64,000 bases of DNA from assembly GCA_016748015.1 (NCBI GenBank), contig JAAOMT010000762.1, positions 671,401 through 735,400 of the forward strand, in the 5' to 3' direction. This document shows positions 34,543 through 45,687 of the stretch, piece after piece. The notes under the pieces are model-generated. The model saw only the letters and a list, made by a program, of their open reading frames with translations. It was not told where the DNA came from and ran no database searches. The position numbers were made by a program, and so were the translations under genes. This DNA comes from Geosiphon pyriformis. Its lineage: Eukaryota; Glomeromycota; Glomeromycetes; Archaeosporales; Geosiphonaceae. Numbering within the stretch: position 1 is the first letter of the stretch; each line of letters starts with the position of its first letter.

Positions 34543-37500
34543 GTAATAAGATCTGGAAATTTGTGACTTGTAATGTTAAGGAAATGAACAATCCTGTTAA
34601 ACAGGATGATATTATTCATTGGCATAAGAATATGAACAATTTAGTTTCTATTTTTATGGAATCTAAGTTAAAAGAGAAGATTCACCCCTGGATTGTCAAC
34701 AAATTTGACAGTGTTTGAATATTTACTTTTGGTCTGGATTCTGGTTATCTGAGTGCTGGTGTTGTAATTGTTATGAATTTTTCTTTAGCTAAGCATGTAT
34801 GTAAGGTCTCTGAGGTGCCTGGCCGGCTCCTATTTATCAAATTACTTTTCAAGAATAAACTCTCTGTGTCAATTTTGGGGCTTTATGCTGGTGTTTCTTT
34901 GGCAGTCTGGTTTTCTCAAGCTGGTAAAATCAACTCTCTCATTGCAAAGACTGTTAATGAGTCTTCTTTTGTTGTTTTTGACAGTGACTTTAATAAAGAT
35001 GGGTCTCATAAATGTACTAGTTTTAAGAAATGCCTTGATCTGGAACTGGTTAATTTTTTGGTCAGTAATTTGGCTGCTTAAATGTCCACTTGGACAAATT
35101 CTAGAGGTGTTATGAAAACCATTGACTATGTATTTGTTTCTCCAAATCTGGTCAGTGTGATGGTTTGTCATGGCATTTTCAATGTTAGTGAACATTTTGA
35201 CACAGATCACCAGGCTGTTTCTGTGTCATTGAATTTGGGTGGACTTTTGGATATGCATTTGAATTCTCTTTACAGGCAAGCAAATAGAGATTGTTGAAAG
35301 TTTAACTTCAAAAATGCCAATGAAATGAAATAGTTGGAATTCAGAGATAATACAGCTGCTAATGCTTTCATGTTCTCGGATGCATTTAATCTTGCTATGA
35401 GGTTTTCAGATCTGGATGCAATGTAGGACATTGTTCACAAGATCATGGTTCTCTTAGCTAATGGTACATTTAAGAAGAAATGGTTCAAGGATTTTGATAG
35501 TGTTTTTACTAAGGAGTCTTCTAGATTTCATAAGCTGGAATTGCTGGTTTCTAAGATGGTTAGGGCTTCATGTTTGATTTCTAGTAATAATTTTATCTCA
35601 TTGTTGGGTACATAGGACAAGTTTGATTCTACTGGTGCATTGGCAGTGAAATCTTTTTTTCTTTCAGGTTCTAATTTTGATATTATTTGTTCTGTACTTG
35701 CCAAAGCAAGAAAATTATACCATTCATCCAAGTTGTTGGAATTCAAGTACACTGAAGAGTCTCATATCAAACAGACTATTGGTAAGAGAATAGAGAGTTT
35801 TGAGTTGAACAAAAATTATATTATCAGGAGTGTATTAGAGCATCTTTTTCATAAGGTGGTTTTGGATCATCTAGTTGTGGGTGATGAGTTGATTTTGAAG
35901 CCTAATCTGGTCAAATTTAAGATGGATGAGATTATGGAGGGATGGACCAAGAAACGTAGGATGGTGTCTGATTTCTCTGATAATTGGGTTTGCTAATATT
36001 AGTCTCCGAACTATGTTTTTAATGGTGTTTTTTCTGGTGTTATGTGTTTGATTGGTTTTGATAAGATGTCTGCAATCGTCAAAAATTTTCCTAATAAAAA
36101 GATGGCTGGCTTTTCTGGCATCTCAAATAAATTATAGAAATGTTGTACCAAATCAGTTTTAGATATGCTTCTGGTGCTTTTGAACTTTTGCTTAGTTGGT
36201 GAATCAGTTCCTGAACCTTGGAGAGAAGCTTGGGTTTTAATGATTTCTAAACCATATGAATGGGAGGGTGTTTTTATGAATACTTATTTTATTGCTCTGA
36301 TTGAAACAGCCTGTAAGATCTTTTTCAAGGTTCTTTTTGATAGGATTTTTTCGGCTTGTAGTGCTTTCAATGTTTTTCATGAGGATAACTTCTCCGTTTT
36401 GAAAGGTACAATAACACAGTCTCCTATTTTTGCTATTGGTTCTGTTGTTGAGGATGTCTTGAAAAAGAACAGAGAACTTTGGTTGGTTTTACAAGACATG
36501 CATAAGGCTTATAATTCAGTTGATTGGGAACATCTCAAAAGAAGTTTGGTCAGAATCAAGATGTGTGGCAGATTTATAAAATTTTTTGGCAGCATTGACA
36601 ATGGTCACATTAACAGGGTGATGACAGACTTCAGCCTGACTGATAAATATTGTGTTCATGATAGATTGGACCAAGGGGAAGTTTTCTCACTTTTTCTTTG
36701 GCACATATTTTATGATTTGCTTTTGTGTAAGGTCAAGAGGCAGAAAAGTGTGTGTAGTTACAGGTTGAATTCTTATTTTGTTTCCAGAACTGGCCGAGCA
36801 GATTCTTAGGCTGGTTTGACTTCTTTTTTTGCTGCCAGTACTTTTGTTGATGATACAATTTGGGTTGGTAGTAGCCAGGCTGCTACACAACATATTCTTG
36901 ATATTGCTAGTGAATTTTTCAGGTTTAATGACATTTCCATAAATAATGTTAAAATGGTGACCATTCTTATCAACTGTTGAGTAACAAACCTTTATCTAAC
37001 TATTAGTAGCTTTCCTATTTCCATTGCCAGAAGAGGTGAATCTCATTGTTATCTGGATATTTTTTTGTCAACTGAAGGTTTATCAAGGCCAAGCTTGGCT
37101 AAGACTCATTCAGATGTATGGTTTTTTGTTAATCTTGTTTTAAAGAAGGCAGTTTTGGATAAACAGTTTGTGTATTTAGTGTCTGCTGTTCTTTTCCTGA
37201 TTGTCTGTTATAGGATGCAGTTCAGTTATATTCCTCTTAATGTATGCAGTAAGTGAAATGCCCTAATTTGCAAGGGCTTGAAGTCTAAATCTGGTCTTCT
37301 GTGCAATTTTTCCAGTGATGTACTTCATTATTTTCTCTGTATGATTTAAAAACTTTTGAGCAAATTCAGGCTGAAAGCAAGTCAGCTTCTGTTGTTTTTT
37401 TTGCAAATTCTGTTGGAATTTTAGGTTAGTTGTTCTCTCATAGGTCTTATGATCTCCAGATTCTTAGTTAGCAGCCCTGCCATCTTTTGTAGTTTCCAGT

Positions 37501-39226
37501 TCATGTCAGGATCTATTCTTTAGATAATTTTTTGGCAGGAATAATCTGTATTTTTTCTGGATGTGATTTGTCTTTGGGTGATTTTCTGGCTGGTGCTTTT
37601 TGTTTTCATGGTGGTACTCCTATGTCCTTTGTTCTGGGTGATCATTATTTTTTTAAGTGTGTCTCTTCACTCTGTCGCTATGATATTGCTTTTGTGGAGC
37701 AACTATGTGACTAGAATAGAGATGTTTTTAGTTGGAAAACTTTCAAGAAATGGAAGCAGTTGGACCTATGCAGCCCTATTTCTGTCTGGTTTGAGCTTTC
37801 TGTTCATTTTCTCAATGGTGTGATGTCTCCTTCTGCTAGCCCACCATTTATGGACATTTATGCTTCTTCTGATATTCTTCAGTCTCATAAGTTTGAGATT
37901 ATTGGTAATAATTTGTTGTGTGTTGATGCTGCTCATCTTTTTGTGTTTACGGATGGATCTTTAAGTGGCTTGGGAACTCTTGATATGAAGGCTGGCACTG
38001 CTGCTTATTTTGAAGATATAGATTTGGGTTTGAGGGTGAGAGTGTCTGGCATGATTTTTTCTACAATGATAGAGTTGCAGGCAATTGTTTTGGCTCTTAA
38101 ATGTGTTCCTTCCTTTCATTCAGTCGATCTGTTTTCAGACAGCCAAACAGTCTTGGATGCATGCAAATCTGAGTTTTTTTTGTTTAGACCAGATTTCAAG
38201 AATCAGTGTTAAATAGAGCATTATCATATAGTGAATATTATTCATTGTAAAAATTTGGATGTCAATTGGGTTAAGATTAAAGGTCACTTAGATGTATTAG
38301 GCAATAAGCATGCTGATGCATTAGCTAAGTCTGTAGTATTATCTGGTTGGCACTTGCCCTATTTGGTTGGTGAAAAATTTTTGAGAGTTGGCAGTACTGT
38401 AGTTTTTGGCAATTCTAAGCATTTTGTTTGTGGTGTCTTCCAGTCTGTTCATCAAGTTTGTTGGGAGATTGGTTCTGGTTCTTGAGTTGTGGCAAGTATT
38501 TTCCATGCTGATATTGATTGGTCCAGATTATTGTTGGTTTGGCATCCAGATTTCCACCTGGCTGCTGGTTTTACTAGTGTGCAGACTGCTAGTTTCTGAT
38601 CTTATTTCATAAAAGCTTTGCATTGTTGGCTTCCAGTTGTTGTATGGAAGCACCTTTATAATAGGTGTTATTTTAGTGTATTGTGTTTGTTCTGTAGAGA
38701 TGTTGAGATCTCAAATCATGTTTTTTCTTGTTCATTTGATGCTACTGATCATGCTTGTTTGATAAACACTCATGTTTCTGCTTGAATGGCAAGTTCTGGG
38801 TTGTCTTGTTCTTCTTTGTGTGTTTATCAGTTGTTGTCTACTTGTGCTTCCAATGTGGCTGTTAGTGCAGCCTTGTGTAAAAGTTTTGTTTTCAATAATT
38901 GGTTCAGTGAGTCTGTTTCTGCTTTTAAGAATTTCAAGATAGTAAGTTTAAATATAGTGAATTTTGTGCATGGATTGTGTGTGACATTTCAGGAGGATAT
39001 TTGGCTGGTTCATGTTAAACACTGGGCTTTTATGGAAAAGAATAGGCTAATCCCATATAATGGCTCCATTTGTGTCTCTGTTTCTGGTTTTCCTTCGGTT
39101 TTATCAGCTGGCATTGTTAAATTGTTGGGTATTGTCAATGCACATGGTGTTGGTTTCAGATTCCATAAGTCTTATCAGTTTTTCTCAGGGATTGGTAACA
39201 TGGTTTCTGTTCATATAGATGTCTAG
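34539..39226 (+). pseudogene. LINE1 ORF2: APE endonuclease, RT, RNase H
   Basis: ATG at 34539 (MSNKIWKFVTCNVKEMNN). The APE domain runs to about 35240 with DFNKDGSH, KTIDYVFVSP and DTDHQAVS. RT spans about 36000-37000, with EPWREAWVLMISKPYEWEG and the catalytic FVDD near 36847. RNase H has FTDGSLSGLG (near 37947), IELQAIVLALKC, FSDSQTVLDAC and VKIKGHLDVLGNKHADALA. A CxxC...HVFSC finger (LCLFCRDVEIS) lies near 38690. One frame change falls between about 37330 and 37530; about 15 stops are mostly C-to-T or G-to-A. Length 4,688 nt equals LINE2. The enzyme nicks the target and copies its RNA there. Confidence 0.87.
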
Positions 39227-39357
39227 TGTCATTCTGATTGGCCTGAGTGGCTGGTTATATGTAGAAAATGCATGATTCACACCTAGTTTAGATCATTTGT
39301 ATGATATATAGTATTAGGTAGCATTTGGACTTCACTCAATAAATGTAAAAAAAAAAA
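39227..39357 (+). other. LINE1 3' UTR with conserved hairpin
   Basis: After the stop, ATTGGCCTGAGTGGCTGG (39237-39254) folds into a stem with loop TGAGT. The same stem-loop with altered pairs is in LINE2 (45659-45677) and LINE3 (41741-41757). The tail is an A-run near 39346-39357. A conserved 3' stem-loop may be the RT template-recognition site; that is inference. Confidence 0.6.
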
Positions 39358-39432
39358 AGTACATATGTATATTCTTACATAAATTTAGATTAGTTAATAG
39401 CCAATAATAAAATCAGCATACTATATAGCATA

Positions 39433-39775
39433 TTAATATCATTTGAGACTTAGAATTACTACAGTGCTTATATCATTAAAAATTGTGTTTTCTCAATGTT
39501 GACTTAAATTGGTTTTTATTATTGTCTCAGAGCTGAATTTTTAACATTAGCATTATCTAAGATTCAGAGTTATTATAGTGCTTATATTATTAAAAATTAC
39601 ATTTTTTTAATATTGATTTAAGTTGGTTTTCATTATTACTTTAGAGCTGAATTTTTGGCATTAGTATTATCTAAAGCTTAAAGTTATTACAGTACTTATA
39701 TTATCAAAAACCATATTTTCTTAATATTAGCTTAAGTGGTTTTTATTATTGTTTCAAGCCAAATTTTTAGCCAAA
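39433..39775. repeat. Three 114-bp tandem repeats
   Basis: Three copies with the anchor ACAGTGCTTATAT-like at 39461, 39575 and 39689, giving a period of exactly 114 bp (38 codons). Each copy has a stop at the same relative place in the plus frame, so it is probably non-coding. It lies between the LINE1 tail and the hAT pseudogene. The sequence at 39358-39432 and 39776-39984 shows nothing recognisable. Confidence 0.8.
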
Positions 39776-39984
39776 AAGATTAAAAAAAATGTTTAAAAAA
39801 GAGTTATATTTACTTTTTTTTTATACAAATTTATCATTAATTTTATTAGTTATAATCTAATTTTTTTTAACAGCTTCTTGTTATTATTCTTAATAATATT
39901 GTAAATAATAATATTTTCATAAAAGAGTTAGTAAAAAAATTAGAAAAAAAAAACATTCAATAGAACTTAAAAGATCTTCAATTT

Positions 39985-41335
39985 CAATGCTTTGATTATA
40001 TTTTAAACTTGATAATGCAAATAGCTTTAGATGAAATAAAAAATAATGTTTTTAAGATATTTGTTAAAAACCCAAACCAAATATATTTACCTGAAATTTT
40101 CCTAATATAAACTTTGTATAAATTAAAAATTAGAAAACTTAACTCAGTAATTCATACTTTGTTCTAATGTTTTAAGTTTCTTGAATATACCTGTAATGCA
40201 TATTAAATTAAATACCATAAATCAATTTTGGATTGTTCCATCCAGTAGAATTTTATTTATAATATAGTTAAAAATAAGTTATTTCTTAAATTAGCAAGTT
40301 GTTTATTTTTAGTTTCATATATTTTGAATACAAAAATTCTAACTGTAAATTTATAAGCATTAAACACTTTTACTAGCACTCATATTAATCTCTATTAATA
40401 TGTTATTTCACATAATTAGTGGACTGTTTTCAATAAAATTGCTAAATTTCTTGAACTATTTAAAAATATTATAGTTAAAATATCAGCTAATTTAAATAAT
40501 AATGTCTTTTTAATTATTTCTCTCTTTAATATTATTCTTAATCACATTAAAAACACAGTTAATAATAATAAATTTGATAAAGCATTATAATCTTAACTGT
40601 ATTTATTTAGTTATTTATTTAAAATATTTAAAATTAGATTTATTACTTATTGTAGTAATTAGAGCAGTAAGAGAAAAGTTGGTTGAATATTACTCTAAAA
40701 CAAATACAACTGTAATGTTCTGTACTCTATTAGATCCAAGAAAAAAATTCTATTATTTTACAAAAAAAGAATTTTTGAATGATAATATTAATAAAATAAA
40801 AGAATTGTAAATTATAAATTTATTTAAATGGTTTTATTTTTCAATTCTTACACAATAAATAAATCTTTAAAATGCATACTCTCTTTGAAATAGAGTACAT
40901 ATTGAATATTATACCAACATTAAATGATAGTTTTTTGTTGAATAGCAATTTTAATAATATTATAGCATTAATTATATAATCTATATTAAAGACAAACTTT
41001 AATAATAATAAGGAAAAAAAACTTAATAAAATTGATCATTATATTTCTGAAAAAATGGCCAATAAAGAAATAAATATAATAGTATAATAGAAGATATATT
41101 ACAAAAATTATTTATCTAAATTAAAATTTTATTAATAATTTAATATTTAAGTATATTAAACACAATTTTCTTATTTTGCATATATGGCTTGTAATTATTT
41201 GACAATTTAAAAATTATTTGTTGCTTCTGAATGCACTTTTTCTGCAGATGAGAATATAATTACAGATATGAGATCTTGTTTTATGCCTAAAACTATAAGA
41301 GCAGTACAGTGTTTTTGATCATAAATACAAAAACC
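39985..41335 (+). pseudogene. hAT-family transposase pseudogene
   Basis: Broken frames in order match hAT transposase landmarks: CFDYILNLIMQIALDEIKNN near 39988 (RCxAHxLNL block), SILDCSIQ-stop-NF near 40225 (DCPTRWNS block) and WTVFNKIAKFLELFKN near 40421. LVEYYSKTNTTVMF with LLDPRKKFYYF follows in the open frame 40574-40810. The C-terminal dimerisation block is VASECTFSADENIITDMRS near 41220-41280, then PKTIRAVQC. A transposase cuts and pastes the element. Many stops make it dead. The BED-finger N-terminus was not found. Confidence 0.78.
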
Positions 41336-41389
41336 ATTAAAAGAAAAATTAAATAATAATATAGTATAATATAATGTTTTTAATAGTCA

Positions 41390-41585
41390 AATCTAAACAT
41401 GTTTATAAATTTCGAACTAAACTTGAACCAGATTTGTTGTATGTGTTCAAGTTTAGTTTAAATTCAGTAATTATAAGTTTGGTTCAATTTTGAGTTTAAA
41501 ATTTTGCCAAATTTTCTGTTTGAGTTTGGTTCAATTTGGTGGTTTGATTAAACTTAAACCAAACTAAACTGAACATTGGAATCTT
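41390..41585. repeat. Subterminal motif cluster of the hAT element
   Basis: Repeated copies, in both orientations, of a motif like AAACTAAACTTGAACC / GGTTCAATTTTGAGTTT at about 41424, 41449, 41480, 41525 and 41550. Arrays of short motifs next to the ends are typical hAT transposase-binding sites. An exact terminal inverted repeat and 8-bp duplication were not resolved. Confidence 0.55.
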
Positions 41586-41627
41586 AAACAGAAGCAAGTA
41601 ACTGTTTTCATTTTTTTAAGTTTTTAG

Positions 41628-43012
41628 TTTTTTTTTTTTTTTTTAACAAGTTTAACGAGTGTAGCCTAACTGCTATCTAGTACATAGAACCAAACTAAAA
41701 GACTTAAACTAAATACAGTTTATGCACTTTCTACATGTGGCTAGCCACTCAGGCCAGACAAGGCAACACTATACACCTATATCAACACTAGGACTACCAT
41801 CCAGACCAGAGAAAAAAAAGTAAGACCTACAACAGCCAAAGTTAACAGCAAAAGAGCCAGCAATGCCAAGCATCCTTACCACCTTATCGGGCAACAAAGA
41901 ACTCAAGCAACGAGACAAACCAGAAAACAAACCGTCATCCCCAACCAGACCAGTCTTCTCCATTCTCACCCTAAACGCTGACCTCGCCAACTAGGCTTTA
42001 GAGCAATATAGCTCAACTAAATGCCCAACAAAACCAACCACAGTACTGACAGCCTCCTTCTTACCATTCAAAATTCCTACCGCCTCTTCACACCACTCCC
42101 TTAGCACAAACCCTTTACACAGAACCAAATACAAACTAACATCTAAAAAACACTGACCAAGAGATTGCAAAACAGCAGAGGATGATGAACCATAAGAACC
42201 GATTACGAACAGCCAGTCCGAACATACTATGACCAAAACCTCCTTGTAAACCTCCACATTATGAGAACATGTGAAAACATGGTCAGATAATTCCATCTTA
42301 CAACATAATAAGCACAGCACACCAGGGTACAATTTATCATATAAACGTTTCCTAACTGCCACAGGAAGCTGTTGGTGTACAGTCTTCATCAGATATGTGC
42401 AAAGACTAGAAGACCTCCGATTAGTAAAACCAGCAAGCATATGTGAATTGGGATGCCACATTCTAACAGTAGCATCCCAATCCACAGTCTCAATTAGCAC
42501 ACCAAAAATCACATCACAGCCAGGTCCCGTCTTCTACCATGCACAGCAAACAGCTTTATACAAATCCCGAACAAAATGACAAGTATTGCCAGAGATTGGT
42601 GTATTCTCAGCAACCAAAAAGCACTCCTGGACACCAACAGGCAAAGATAAACAAGAAAAAACAGCATCACCAGCAGCAGCATTAGCCCTAATATTATTAA
42701 CAATCCCAGAATGCCCTTTGACCTTAACTCAATGTACAGAAAGATCCTTTTTGTGAACCAAATCAAAAATCTGGCATCTCTCCAACCAACAAAAGAAGCA
42801 GAAATCAGGCACGGACAATGACATCTCAGAAATGCACACATCAATAGCTGCTTGACTGTCAGCATGCACAATCATCATACAAGAGGATGGAACACACTTT
42901 AAAAACAAAGCAATGGCTTGCAGTTTGGCCATAGTAGAAGACAACATCCCATCAACCCTAATGCCAATATTCATATCAATAGCAAGAAAAAAGGCCACCG
43001 TACCACTGGCTA
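41628..43012 (-). mobile_element. 5'-truncated LINE fragment (LINE3)
   Basis: On the minus strand it begins inside RNase H at about 43012 and ends in a T-run on the plus strand (41628-41644), the poly-A tail. The ORF2 part (41769 to about 43010) keeps one frame with three stops. RNase H has HADSQAAIDVC, but the catalytic Glu is Lys (STMAKLQAIAL). The finger is LCLLCCKMELSDHVFTC. The 3' UTR hairpin (41741-41757) is CTGGCC-TGAGT-GGCTAG. 5' truncation is usual for LINEs. It is clearly less decayed than the AT-rich DNA on both sides. Confidence 0.85.
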
Positions 43013-44054
43013 GTTTTTTTGATTATTTTTTTTAAAGAGATAGTATTAAAAACACCAGATATAAAAATTATAGAAGAAAAAACCAGCTTGTTAACTAGTC
43101 TATTATTAAAAACTTTTGGGCTTTTGAAAAAAATAAAAACAATACTAAAACTAATTCAAGTATGTTTTTTTAAGAGAATTTTAACTGTTTTTACAACAAA
43201 AAAATTTTTCTGATTAAAACTTTGTAAAATATCAAAAAAAAGTACTAGTTACAGCTTTTTTATTTTTTGCTTTAGTTATAGTTATAAAATTAAGAAAACA
43301 AAAAGTTACAGAAATTTAAATTATAAAAATTAGATATATAAATACCAAAAAAAATAAGAAAAAAAAGCTCAAAACATTCTTAGCATAAACTTTTCAAAAA
43401 AATCATAAAATTTTTATAACAACTATTTAAATTAATTTAATAATTTACAATATTAATAGAAATTACAATTAATAAAAAAAATATAATATAAAAATACAAG
43501 CAAAAAAAGAGTGAATAAAAATTCAATTAAAATTAAACATTTTTAATTCTATAAAAAATTAAGAAAAAAAAAATATGTGTTTCTAAACAATAAAAAAAAT
43601 AAAAAAAAGCTTTAAATAACTTAATTATAGAATCTAATACTAAAAATAGATTCTTAAAATTTTCAAAATATGGAAAAAAAAACTTTTATTAATATACTGG
43701 TTTTTTAAAATTGGTAAAAAATTAAACTTATAAATACTATATATAAAAAATAATAAATAAATATTTAATAAAAAAGTTCTTAAATAAATAGAAAAATTTG
43801 TCAGAAAAAATAATTTAATACTCTACTATAAAGCAATATATTAACTATATTCAGTATTTAAGTATTTTTTAACTATATAATTAAACAATTTATTAAAGAC
43901 TATTATAATTAATAATATTAGACAAATAACAAATTTTTAGTTTAAAAATTTATAAAAAACAATATTTAACATAATAATTAAACATTATACCAAAAAAACA
44001 ATATTTAAAATATATATAATTTTGTAAAAACTCAATTTTAAAAGAAAAAAATAT
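43013..44054 (+). pseudogene. C1 fossil: end of pol and ORF3
   Basis: From about 43345 to 44053 the text is colinear, nearly base for base in length, with C2 ORF3. Near 43390-43560 it follows the ORF3 start (SDQILKLSKQLFET region), and 43995-44053 follows its last 20 codons, ending CTCAATTTTAA as in C2. The polypurine tract and 3' LTR follow. The first 330 bp, including the 64-codon frame at 43019-43213, were not matched to anything. This fossil supports ORF3 being an ancestral part of family C. Confidence 0.68.
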
Positions 44055-45057
44055 TATTATTTAAATAAAAAATAATTAGAAATTCATTAAAAAAAACAAA
44101 AAAACTACATAATAATATGAAAAAAATATAATAATACAAGAAAACACAAAATAATACAAGATAATACAGAATAATATAAAATAATACAAAATAATATAAA
44201 ATAATTTAAGATAATACAAGATAATACACAATAATATAAAATAACACAAAATAATTAATAATAACATAAAATAACTAATTATAATATAAAAAAACAAAAC
44301 AATAGCTAGCAATAACAAGCAATTAAAAGCAATTTTATAGAACTAAAAAATATGTATAAAAATAAGTAATTTTAACAAATAAAATAATACAAACCAGACC
44401 AAAATTAGTTTAAATATTTTATATTTCTTTTTTTTATCTTTTATATTCCAAATTTATCAAATAAAATATTATTGTTTAAATTCACAAATTCATGATCTTA
44501 ATACTTTAATTATTAAAATTTGATTAATTGTTTTTGCTTATTTTTGTTTTAAACCAGATATTATTAATATAAATATTTTTAAAACTTTAATAATTTAAAT
44601 TAATTTTTTTTGATTATAGTAATTAACATGATATTAATTTTTATTTTCTTTATATTTTTATTTTTTTATTTTTTTTTGTAAAGTAATAATATTGAAAATT
44701 GATTGTTTAAAAATAAATTTTGTGATAACTTGGTAAAAATAAGAAGCTTTTTTTAAGTTTAAATATTAATTTTATTTTGTTAATTTATCAAAAAAACAAA
44801 AAAACAATACTAAATCTTAGTAATTATGCTTACTAACTTAAAAAAAACACAATTACAATAATATAACCAAAGAAATAACTTCTTTGTATCTTATAATAAA
44901 AAAGCTTAATAAGTAAAACTTTAAACAAAAAAACTTTTAAAGACTAATAATTGTCTTTTATACACAAACAATTTTAGTTGAAAATTAATCTGTTTTTAAT
45001 ATCAAATTTATGAACACCAAACATTATAACCATATTATATCAAGTTTATTCATAATA
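44055..45057 (+). repeat. C1 3' LTR, decayed
   Basis: 1,003 bp, starting TATTATTTAAATA and ending CAAGTTTATTCATAATA, colinear with 8305-9382 and with the reverse complement of the C2 LTRs. The 10-bp array is visible at 44110-44290. CTAG (45058-45061) follows, matching TTAG at 8301-8304. Confidence 0.85.
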
Positions 45058-45554
45058 CTAGTTTTTTTAAAATAATATTTTTTAATGTTTAATTTTAATT
45101 TTGCTTTTTATAATTATAAAAAAACTTTTTATAAATAAATTAAATAAGCTTTAAATAAAAACAAATAAATATTAATATTATTAAGATAAATAACTACTAA
45201 TTGCTAAAAAAGTTTAATATAAATAATATTTATAAGTTTTTAGAATATTGTTAATATATTATATAATTCAAAAGATATTACATTAAATTCATAATTTTTT
45301 TTGAATAATTTTTGAAATTTATTCTAATTTGTTAATATCTATTTTTTAAATTTAATGTTGAAAAATATTTTGATTTTTTAAAAGTATTTAACATATAATT
45401 AATTTGAAGTAATAAGTAAGTATCTTTAATTATAATATTATTTAGTTATTAATAAACAATACAAAAGCAGATTTTTTATTTTTTTTGATAAAAATTATTA
45501 TTAAAATCCTTAAACTTATTAATAATTAGATAAGTTTATTATTAAATATATATA
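45058..45554 (-). pseudogene. B2 fossil: reverse transcriptase
   Basis: Resumes the B2 reading broken at 8304. Positions 45062-45150 follow the reverse complement of B1 near 21880-21960, and 45190-45480 follows the RT core back to the FCVDY region near 21535. Substitutions are almost all C-to-T or G-to-A. It ends at the LINE2 tail, with the match resuming at about 62406. Confidence 0.78.
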
Positions 45555-45687
45555 TTTTTTTTTTATTATGTTTTATGAGTGAGGTCCAAACACTACCTAA
45601 AGCTATATATCAAAGAAATGACATAAACTAAGTGTGAATTATGCTCTTTCTACATGTGACCAGCCACTCAGGCTGATTAGGACAACA

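Larger units (their letters stand above)
32620..39357 (+). mobile_element. LINE retrotransposon LINE1, nearly full length
   Basis: Holds a 5' UTR of about 130 bp, ORF1 (32754-34542), ORF2 (34539-39226), a 3' UTR and an A-rich tail (about 39346-39357). Domain order APE endonuclease, RT, RNase H and C-terminal CCHC is that of I/Tad-type LINEs. Much richer in GC than its surroundings, but with a frameshift and many stops, so inactive. The target duplication was not identified. Confidence 0.88.
8305..45057 (+). mobile_element. Ancient C-family retrotransposon C1, split by many insertions
   Basis: Both LTRs of one highly decayed family C element are present (8305-9382 and 44055-45057). They are flanked by TTAG (8301-8304) and CTAG (45058-45061), a 4-bp duplication with one C-to-T change. 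The B2 reading continues exactly across this site. Internal pieces recognised by alignment to C2 are primer-binding site and gag (9383-10469), gag end and protease (28112-29600), the cysteine cassette (30485 to about 30800), and ORF3 (about 43345-44053). A1, D1, D2, LINE1, hAT and LINE3 lie inside. The RT part was not traced. Confidence 0.8.

Noticed and set aside
4631-45057. The decayed C LTRs at 8.3 and 44.1 kb as two independent solo LTRs
   Set aside because: The first is followed by a primer-binding site and gag, the second preceded by ORF3 and a polypurine tract, and the outer flanks form one duplication, TTAG/CTAG.
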